NCBI GenBank assembly: GCA_015680685.1
Contig: MNCI01005943.1
Coordinates: forward strand, 107,237 to 171,236
DNA length: 64,000 nt
Direction: 5' to 3'
DNA from: Gnetum montanum
Lineage: Eukaryota > Streptophyta > Gnetopsida > Gnetales > Gnetaceae
Part shown: positions 56,560 through 64,000 of the stretch, piece by piece
Layout of the letters: each line of letters begins with the position of its first letter
Position numbering within the stretch: position 1 is the stretch's first letter
Notes under the pieces: model-generated
Seen by the model: the letters and a program-made list of their open reading frames with translations, nothing else
What the model was told of the DNA's origin: nothing
Databases searched by the model: none
Translations under genes and position numbers: made by a program

Positions 56560-57760
56560 CATCAAATTTATATCAAGTGTACATTCTTATAAGATGATTT
56601 ACAAGAAGAAATTTATATGAAATAACTCAAAGGTTCTATTAAGAATGACAAGCTAGTATGCAACTTAAGAAATGCAATATATGGTCTCAAACAAGCATCA
56701 AGTATGGCATCAAAAGATTAATCAATTCTTAATTAACTATGGATTTACAAAGTCTAAAAAAGACATCAACCTATACATATTTAAAGATAAAGGAAAAATT
56801 CATATGCTTCTTACCTTTCATGTAGATGATATACTAGTGGCAACCATGGAAACAAGATTGTAGAATAGTTTAAGCATTAGTTATCCTTATGATTTGATAT
56901 TTCTAACCTTGGATTAGCCCATTACTATTTGGAAATTGAGTTAAGATACAATAAAAATTAGCTTATCTTAAATAAGATATATAATTGATTTATTGGAGAA
57001 ATACAAAATGATGGAGTGTAAAGAAACTCATATTCCTATGATTCCTAGATTTAAGATCAATATTGAAGGAAACATCATCGATCGTACATAGTATCAACAA
57101 ATTATTGGTACTCATATTTATCTTATGAACATAGGACTAGACATTCAATATGCTATCAACCAACTAGTAATGACAATGCAGAAACCTAATTATCATCATA
57201 TGCAACCAATCTTCTTGATCTTATAATATATCAAGAGTATGATCGTTTATGAATTAGTCTTCAAAGCTACATAATCAAAGATTATGAAAGTTTATATAGA
57301 TGCAGATTGAGGAGGTGATACCATTTATAAAAATTCTAGAATTGACTTCCTAATTAAAGTTTATGTAAATATTATAAGTTGGAAGAGTAGTAAGTAATGC
57401 ATGGTATCCCTTTCATCCATGGAAGTTAAATACCATGCATTACAAGAAAAACTTCAAGATGTTATCTAGATTAAGCAATTACTCACAAAAATTAGTATTG
57501 ATATTCCCAAGCCTATTATAATTCATTATGACAATTAAGTAGCAATCAAGGTAGTTTAGAATCTAGTCTATAATGAGAAAAGTAAATACATTAATATTAG
57601 CATCAATTTTATCTTGCATAAGTATCAGGAAAAATACATTGATGTTTAGTATATATCCACCAAGTTCTAGAAATTTTATGGATTTATAAAAGCCCTTGCC
57701 AAATAATCATTTGATGCATTTTGAAAGCATCTTTCTCTACCTTTACTACCTTAGAATCTA
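56560..57760 (+). pseudogene. Ty1/copia reverse transcriptase and RNase H relic
   Basis: Copia pol is clear despite stops and shifts: DDLQEEIYMK near 56590, NAIYGLKQAS near 56675, QVWHQKINQFLINYGFTKSKKD, LLTFHVDDILVA near 56805-56840 (the catalytic YVDD as HVDD), then EKYKMMECKETHIPM, a YQQIIGTHIYL.N.GLDIQYAIN segment, and RNase H with VYIDAD.GGD (57295), ISWKSSK, VSLSSMEVKYHAL (57405-57440), IHYDN, KSKYINI and a STKF...FIKALAK end. It lies directly downstream of the gypsy LTR at 55.6-56.46 kb. Gag and integrase were not found. Confidence 0.88.
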
Positions 57761-57775
57761 AAGTGAGGAGGAGCA
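57761..57775 (+). other. Probable PPT of the copia relic
   Basis: AAGTGAGGAGGAGCA shortly after the RNase H end; an LTR could start at TGATATTT (57777), but its end was not found. Confidence 0.45.
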
Positions 57776-58740
57776 ATGATATTTAAAAAATGTGAAGGTT
57801 ACAAAACAAGTTTGATACTATGTATGACATAGGTACCCTCCAAAATTTTTATCATAACTCAATTTCACTTCACATTACTCATTAAGATTCAGAAGAGTCA
57901 AGATCAAAGATAAAGTATGAATTAAAGAGGTATATTAGAGTATAATTCAAATATTTTTTAATTTCATAAAATGCTATATTATTTCAAGTTAGTCACTCAT
58001 AAGTTTAGTGATTTGATTGCTAGTTCTTCATATCAATTCATAACACATACATAACAATTCATAAGTCTATGTTACAAAGAAAAAGTTCAGTTAATTATAT
58101 GTTAAGAAATAAAACAATTTATAATTCATATATTGTATTGAGTCATGAATCCCTATCAAGTTAAAGATCTAGCCAATGCCAAGTTTGTTTGTAAGAAAAA
58201 TTGATGAAGAAGAGAAGAGAAGAAAAATAGTTTTCAAGAATTATGAAACAACTATTATGACCAAAAGGTCTAAATTAAGTTATTTAGAAGATTTATTTAA
58301 TCAAGACTTATTAGATTATGAAGCTGATTCATATCCTAATTCTATCATAAATTGTCAAGTTTTTTAGGTCATTACCTTCTTAAGTTATCTATGTGAAATA
58401 CTGCATTAAATTTAACATTGACACCAATGTGGAGCTACATTTTATTGCTATATATAAAATTTTTAGAGTACATAGTGAATGGCGAAAGTTCATAGTTGTC
58501 ATATCCTCATTCCGAAATTTTATTACTTTTCAACTCCATGTCTCTAGAGGAAATCTTTAAAAGATTGACCTAAGGTATTTATATCATTAACTTAGAGGTC
58601 ATGTCATCATAGAGTTGCAAAGTTGATTATGAAGAGTGATGAATGTTCGATAAAGTACAAAAGGAAGTGACTTGGCCATCCCTTTTGGCTAAGTCCAGGC
58701 CTAATTATGTTGGTAGTACTAGATTACCTCAAAGGGATAA
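57776..58740. other. AT-rich, possibly copia LTR; nothing certain
   Basis: No matching second LTR in the window. A short Lys/Glu-rich frame at 58176-58367 is not recognised and is probably chance. Confidence 0.3.
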
Positions 58741-60113
58741 ATGTTGAAGAAAGAGAATCCTAAGAATCCTCAAAGCATAACACAAATACACTTTTTAATT
58801 CTAATTTTTTAATTAATAAAGTTTCTTTTCATTTCTGTTTGCATATTCACTATTAGGTTTGTGGACTTTTTTTTCCCAAGACATTAAGTAAAATGGATTC
58901 AAAGGTTATGTGCATGATTGTGTGATTATTTTTCTTGCAAGACAACATACATGGGAGACTAAGTTGAGCTAAAGCCTACATAGAGGACAAGCAATGCACT
59001 GGCCTAGAGCTCAAAGGATAGGGTCATCCACAAGGTCTCAAATGAACATGCAAGAATTCCAAAGAATGTGGACAAGGGCTAGATACTGTAGAAGCAAATT
59101 TTTCATCATCAAAGCATGCAAACGATCAAGGATGTGGACAAGGAATGATGAATTCAAAGGGAAAAAAAGTTGAAGAAGGACATCTCTAGGAAACAACAAA
59201 TGTCTTGGTAGATATGGAGTGAACATAGGCAAAGACATTTTCAAGAAACAATGGATACATTTCCCTAGGTAGAGACATCTTTCATCAAGCAAAGACATCT
59301 TTATAGAATGAAGGAAAGTTCCAAAAAGACATCTTCCATCAAACAAAGATTTCTTCTAGAATGAAGATTTCATAAAGAATTCTTTCCCAAACAAAGACAT
59401 CTTCCTAGATTTGAAGGCAAATACAAAAAGACATCTTAGGAATGAAGAAGACATCTTCCATGATCATTAGTGACCATTACCTAGCCATTGCACAAGTTCC
59501 AAGATGGATTTATAAACACGATAGCTATAAGAAGACATCATATGTAATGAGAAATGTGAAGGCCATTATGTAATCATTGTAAAATCATTTTTTAATCATT
59601 GTAATCTCTATTTCTTTTCATTGTATCATCATTTTTTCATTGTAAAGTTTGTTGTACCTCAACATACAAGGATTAGCAAACTAAGTTACATCTATCCCTT
59701 GTAATTTCTCTCTCTTGTTGCCCTGCAAGGTTGATCTTACTTGAGCTTGTTAGGATTCTAAGGGATTGAGTTGTTGGTGATGTAGTACAACACTCTGGTG
59801 TGGAACTCAAGGTTGTAAAGGTTGTGGAAGCCTAGAAACCACATTCCAAGCCTGGTGGAACCTTGTGGGGTTGTGTGCCTAGTGTTGTAGCATAACACTC
59901 TAGAGTGGGGCTTGAAGACTATACAGAGTGTGGACTCTTCAACCACATTTTGAGAGCAACAAAATTTAGAGGTGTGTTAGTGATCTACCATCTGAGTGTG
60001 GATTGCTCAAGTTGGGAAATGACATTAAATTTAGTGTGTATGCTTTTTTTTTTTTTACAAATTTTAATTTTGGAATCTTATTCATCCCTCCCTTCTAAGT
60101 TCAATAATCCACA
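58741..60113 (+). repeat. Probable 5' LTR of a Sirevirus-like copia element
   Basis: Placed by the primer site that follows at 60116. It contains a TATA-like TTTATAAACA near 59508, repeated AAGACATCTT words upstream of it (59170-59460), and CATTGTA..ATCATTTTTT repeats downstream (59570-59650). The left edge (TGTTGAAGAA) is a guess; the right edge is near TCCACA. Confidence 0.5.
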
Positions 60114-60115
60114 AG

Positions 60116-60127
60116 TGGTATCAAAGC
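60116..60127 (+). other. Primer binding site (initiator tRNA-Met type)
   Basis: TGGTATCAAAGC matches the standard copia TGGTATCAGAGC at 11 of 12 bases, 42 bp before the gag start. Confidence 0.85.
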
Positions 60128-60168
60128 TTGGTACTCTTCTCTATCATCATCAACTTCAAGAGTGAACA

Positions 60169-61085
60169 ATGAAGGGGACAACTTACACAAATCCATTCAT
60201 GTCTAATGGATTTGACTTCACCTATTGGAAAGCAAGAATGCAAGGGTTCTTTAAATCCATGAAGTTTGAAGTGTGGGAGTCAATCGTTGAAGGCTACACT
60301 TCGCCCATTGACAGCTCCACTAGCATTATCAAGCCTCACAACAAATGGACACATGAGGAAAAGGATAAGTTTATGTTTGGTTCAAAAGAAAAAAATTGTT
60401 TATATTGTGCATTGAATATATCTAAAGTTAATAGCGTAGAAGGATGTAAAATAGCCAAGGAAATTTGGTAAACTTTAGAAGTTACTTATGAGGGAACATC
60501 TATAATTAAGAGGTCAAAATTATTAGTTTTACAAAGTACGATAAACTCAAAATGAGAGAAGGTGAGAAAATAAAGGATTTTTTATATAGAGCTAATGATC
60601 TTGTTGTAGCTATTAGAGGAATAAAAAAAGATATGCTAAAAAGTAATGTCATCATCAAAATGATCAAAACTCTACAACTGGAGTTTAGACCAAAGGTCAC
60701 TACTATGAAGGAAACCAAAAACTTCTCAACACTAAAATTTGAAGAGCTTCAAAGCATTATCATTGCTTATGAAATGAATCTCATAAGTGAAGGAATGATC
60801 CAAGGAAGACCTATTGCTCTCAATATTGCCTCCAAGGAGAAGGAGTCAGATGAGCATGATGAGGGCAGTGAAGATGAGATTGCCCTTCTCTGAAAAAAAA
60901 CTACAACGATTGCTTAGAAGCAAAAACAAGGGAGCATCTTAGAAAAGATCCAATATTTTCAAAGGTAGAGGTAATAACTTTTTAAATGTTTCTAACTTAG
61001 ATTTCTCTTCTATAGACTGCTGGGTTTATGGAAGAAGAGGTCATATGACCTTCGAATATCCTAGTGATCTAAACAATAGCAGAGT
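60169..61085 (+). pseudogene. Sirevirus-like Ty1/copia Gag (UBN2-type)
   Basis: Starts at ATG 60169 with FDFTYWKARMQGFFKSM, VWESIVEGYTSP, an NCLYCALNISKVN segment and CKIAKEIW, then a premature TAA at 60472. LEVTYEGTS..IKRSKLLVLQ follows, then a frameshift before KMREGEKIKDFLYRANDLV (60552-60893 open), FRPKVTTMKE and LKFEELQSIIIAYE. These are the hallmarks of UBN2-type Gag of SIRE/Maximus copia elements. A zinc knuckle near 61014-61065 (CWVYGRRGHMTFEYP) has lost two cysteines. Gag would form the particle; this copy is dead but only lightly damaged. Confidence 0.88.
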
Positions 61086-62277
61086 TTAGCTGAAGAATAG
61101 ATCCAATGATGAGGAATCATAAAAGACCAACTTTAATACAAGTTGGGATGATGGTGAGCAACGTGAAGAAGAAGCATGTAATTCTTTCAAAGATTCACAT
61201 CTCATATGCATGACACTTACAAATTCCTCACATATGGCTAAACAAGACAGTAAGTGTGAAAAAAGGTATAGTGAATTTAAAGAAGAAATTTTTCTTTTGC
61301 ATCATTTGATTAGGAAGGAAAAGAGATTAGTACTTTCTAAGTTAGATTCTATTCATGCTTAAATGAAAGAAGAGATCTCAAACATAAAAGCAGAGATTCA
61401 ACCACTAACCTCTTTTAATAAGGATTGAAGTAAGGTTCAAAAAGAGAAGACTTCTAAAAATCAACTAAAGAATTTAGAGGAAGTAACACATGAAAATTCA
61501 AGCTCAATCTCAAGCATAGTAAGGTTTTATAATTTTTATCATGAGGATAATACTTTATTTGTGTGTAAGAATTATGGTTGTCAACAAACTCATGATTATC
61601 CTCATGATGATCAAAATAAGATTAATGCTTTTTCTTGTCAAAAAGGCTTTGATAAGAAACTTGTGTAGATACCAATAAGTGAGAATGAAGAAAGGTGAAA
61701 AATTAAAAGTGATGTAATAAATGATCAAAAATTCTATCATAAAGATCATGAACAAATAGAGATAGCACATACATGCTCTAATGAAAGAGAACCTAAGGAT
61801 GAGGAGGTACTTCATGATAGGGGATCTTATCTCAAATTCAATTAATCTTCTCCTCTTCCTAGCAAGCAAGGTAATTCAAGGTAACTTTTTCATTTCTTGC
61901 TTTCTAGTTAATAAAAATAGTGTTTGAGAAGTCCAAAATTACTTGTGTCTTATCTAGATCAGAAAAGTAGTGAAGTGTCTAGAGCATCTCTCACATTCAT
62001 TCATGATATTGCCATCGTTGGTTTTGTGAAGGTTTCTAATGTAGCACTCGTAATGATTTCTTACTTGCTTAATTTGAAATTCTTGTGATGATCTCTTTCT
62101 ATGCTCATAGCCTTTGGGATGTTTTTGCTATTTATGAGATAAGAAAATTTCTATCAATATTGCTAGCTGAAATCCTTAATCTCCAAAATTGAGCCTAATG
62201 TTGAACTACAATTATAGTGTTTTTGTGATTTGTAATATTTTCACATTGATATTAAAGGCCCAAGAAAAGCTGCACAT
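61086..62277 (+). pseudogene. Downstream of copia gag: coding relic without pol
   Basis: Lys/Glu-rich translation with coiled-coil character and a second zinc-finger-like FVCKNYGCQQTHDYPHD near 61555-61605 suggests a Gag extension. No protease, integrase or RT motif follows before the PPT-like motif at 62278. Pol therefore appears to be deleted. Frames are broken by several stops. Confidence 0.5.
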
Positions 62278-62291
62278 GTGTAGGGGGAGCC
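62278..62291 (+). other. PPT-like motif of the copia element
   Basis: TGTAGGGGGAGCCT resembles the G-rich multiple PPTs of Sireviruses. Confidence 0.5.
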
Positions 62292-62292
62292 T

Positions 62293-63042
62293 ACTTCTCA
62301 TTATCCATCTTCATCTTGGAGGACACTAATGTAGGGAAAGTCTTTGGAGACTTGAGCCAAGAAACACTAAAATAGTGAGATATTCTAAAATGAGTAAGAA
62401 AAGATCTTCAAGAGGTATTTTTTTGGATGATTGTATTCTGAATTTGTGTTCCAACTATTCTTTGATCAAATTAAATATCCACATGCAAAGTGTTTGATAA
62501 ATAGTTGTGTTATATTTGTTGTATTGCTACCTATATTCTTGTCTCTCTCATCACTTTCCTATTCTTTTGTTGATATTAGCGATTTTTGGTTAAGAGGTAC
62601 AAGTCATACTAAGGCATTTAGATAAACTACTTATTCTTATCTTACTTAACTTTGGTCATTAGCATCAAAGTTATGTGCTATTGGTCTATTTTTTGGATTA
62701 GTTGAAGATCTTTATTTTCGATTGATAAGAGCAAATCTTAATGTATCATCAGCTCACCTATTGAATATTCAAGCATAAGCTAAAGTAAGAGGTACCTATC
62801 TTTTTTATGAAAGAATGCAAATAGTGATATTATTCCTTAAAACAATATGAGTAGGAACATGATCATTCTGTTTATGGAAAAGTATCTATAACTTTGATTG
62901 AAACATCATTTGATTAGTTTGCCTTGAGATGACAAATTAAGAATTTGGCATAGCTAGTTTTAATTAGTATTGTTATACCACCCTAATTTTTTTCTAATGT
63001 TTTAAAAAGGATGGAAAATATTAGAAAATGAAATGACTTATT
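62293..63042. other. No recognisable feature
   Basis: AT-rich DNA, perhaps the 3' end of the copia element; no LTR match to 58.7-60.1 kb was seen. Confidence 0.35.
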
Positions 63043-64000
63043 TGTACCGACCAAAATCGTCGGTGCAAGGCTGGAACGTTACGAGCACCGAAAGATCTAC
63101 GGACGAGCACAGTCGACCCTGCCTCCGCTTGAGGGCAAGCTGGAGCGGACGAAGGCAAAGTGCCTTGAATGGTCCGCATGCGGATCAAACAAGGACTTCC
63201 CCAAAGTTTGCCACTACAACAAGTTGGGTTATACGTAAACAATGCACGTTAAATGTAAACCGTAAACAAGCACGATAATGTAAATGAGCCTGTAGACGTA
63301 AACTGAAAAATGAAGAAAACTGCAATAAATCTGGGCAAAATGTAACTGTTTTGTATTGAGAATTGATTACAAAGTGCACCAGTCCAAACGCAGTTGTGGC
63401 TTTGACACAAGGCGGATGAAAGGCCCCGGCTCTGGTTTGCAGCGTAATTGCTCTTAGGTCTGCTCTGGTAAATTTTTGCCCCCCAAAATTTACGGAAAAC
63501 TGGGCTATTTATAAGGGTAGGGTTACCAGGAAAATTGGACTGGGAGACACGTGGCGTATAGATCGGGCATTTACAATTTAGAAACATGGTATACGCTGGG
63601 CGTATCCACTACATCAGGCCAGCGTATACGCTGGACTTGCTAGGCGTGTGAACTTGGGTGGACGCTGGGCGTATACGCTGATGGATGCTGGCGTATACGC
63701 TGAAACACTGTAGCATTTACGCTGGAACACCGTAGCATTTACGCTGAAACACTGTAGCATTACGCTAGAACACTGTAGCATTACGCTAGAACACTGTAGC
63801 ATTTACGCTGAAACACTGTAGCAGCGTATACGCTGGGCGTATAGGAATGGAAGATCATCATTTGGAGCCCAAAATCGGATCTTCAAGTGCCTGCGACCTG
63901 CTGGGGACCCTGGGGAAGGTCCTGGGGGGTCTAGACACTCCACTTTAGCNCCCGAGAGACTCTTGTTTAGTGTTTAAGAGGACTTGTTGGCCATGTGATG
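63043..64000 (-). repeat. LTR of a further, young-looking family, running off the window
   Basis: The composition shifts sharply to GC-rich, CpG-intact DNA. On the minus strand a TTATAAATAG TATA box lies at 63505-63514, with the palindrome array upstream (63588-63842). The left edge is near TGTACCGACC (63043), where TG would complement a terminal CA. No primer site lies to the left, so this is a 3' LTR or a solo LTR. The right edge is outside the window. One undetermined base (N) is at 63950. Confidence 0.55.
63588..63842. promoter_or_regulatory. GCGTATACGC palindrome array with ~22-bp tandem units
   Basis: Several GCGTATACGC or near copies occur (about 63623, 63670, 63691, 63824). Between them are about six units of TGAAACACTGTAGCATTTACGC (63700-63820) with one- or two-base changes. 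It is upstream of the TATA box in the LTR's direction. Role inferred from position. Confidence 0.7.

Noticed and set aside
58176-58367. Small charged frame (RKIDEEEKRRKI...)
   Set aside because: Short, isolated and without a second copy or family motif in the window.

Overview
The window is plant nuclear DNA made almost entirely of LTR retrotransposons in all states of decay, with one recognisable host-gene relic (a class III peroxidase fragment at 33.06-33.47 kb). AT-rich composition, deep nesting, very old pol relics beside one young insertion, and no complete host gene suggest intergenic DNA of a large-genome seed plant, possibly a gymnosperm. That taxon is inference only. No complete functional host gene, tRNA, rRNA or CRISPR array was found.

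One Ty3/gypsy family dominates. It has a tRNA-Asp primer site, 5-bp target duplications and a TCATGGGGGTA polypurine tract, and resembles Athila/Tat-type non-chromoviruses. It occurs in two forms. (i) An old autonomous form carries gag-PR-RT-RNaseH-INT, about 2 kb of non-coding DNA, then a further ORF (called ORF X here) in the env position, a PPT and the 3' LTR. It is seen as element A (+ strand, 3133-21670, split by later insertions), element B (- strand, 35304-42125) and fragment C (- strand, 21.7-22.6 kb). (ii) A short gag-protease-only form lacks all pol downstream of protease. It is seen as element 0 (left edge to 3132, -), element 2 (9480-16617, +), element 1 (22619-30251, -) and element 3 (42900-49884, -). 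Element 1 is young: its target duplication is perfect, its LTRs differ by about a dozen substitutions, its primer site matches tRNA-Asp over 18 nt, and its 1114-residue gag-protease frame is unbroken.

Layout: 1-3132 element 0; 3133-9474 element A gag-pol; 9480-16617 element 2 nested in A; 16623-21670 rest of A (ORF X split by a 1-kb solo LTR of another family at 17982-19012, then PPT and LTR); 21.7-22.6 kb ORF X fragment C; 22619-30251 element 1; 30.3-33.0 kb decayed DNA with one copy of a small folded repeat and a chromovirus-like integrase end; 33.06-33.47 kb peroxidase pseudogene; 35.0-42.1 kb LTR fragment and element B, holding a second copy of the folded repeat; 42.13-52.15 kb a degenerate tandem array interrupted by element 3; 52.2-55.6 kb low-information AT-rich DNA; 55.6-56.46 kb a gypsy LTR; 56.5-57.8 kb Ty1/copia RT-RNaseH relic; 58.7-62.3 kb Sirevirus-like copia gag relic; 63.04-64.0 kb another LTR with its own palindrome array.

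The most unusual signals are: (a) three tandem modules in the element 1 LTR, each closed by its own set of inverted repeats that differ in sequence between modules but pair within each module, which looks like covarying RNA structure in the leader; (b) an array of CGATATCG palindromes just upstream of the element 1 TATA box, with seven sites in one LTR and three in the other; (c) ORF X in the env position of two independent autonomous copies; (d) a small repeat present twice, in opposite orientations, with a pairing-preserving double change in one stem.
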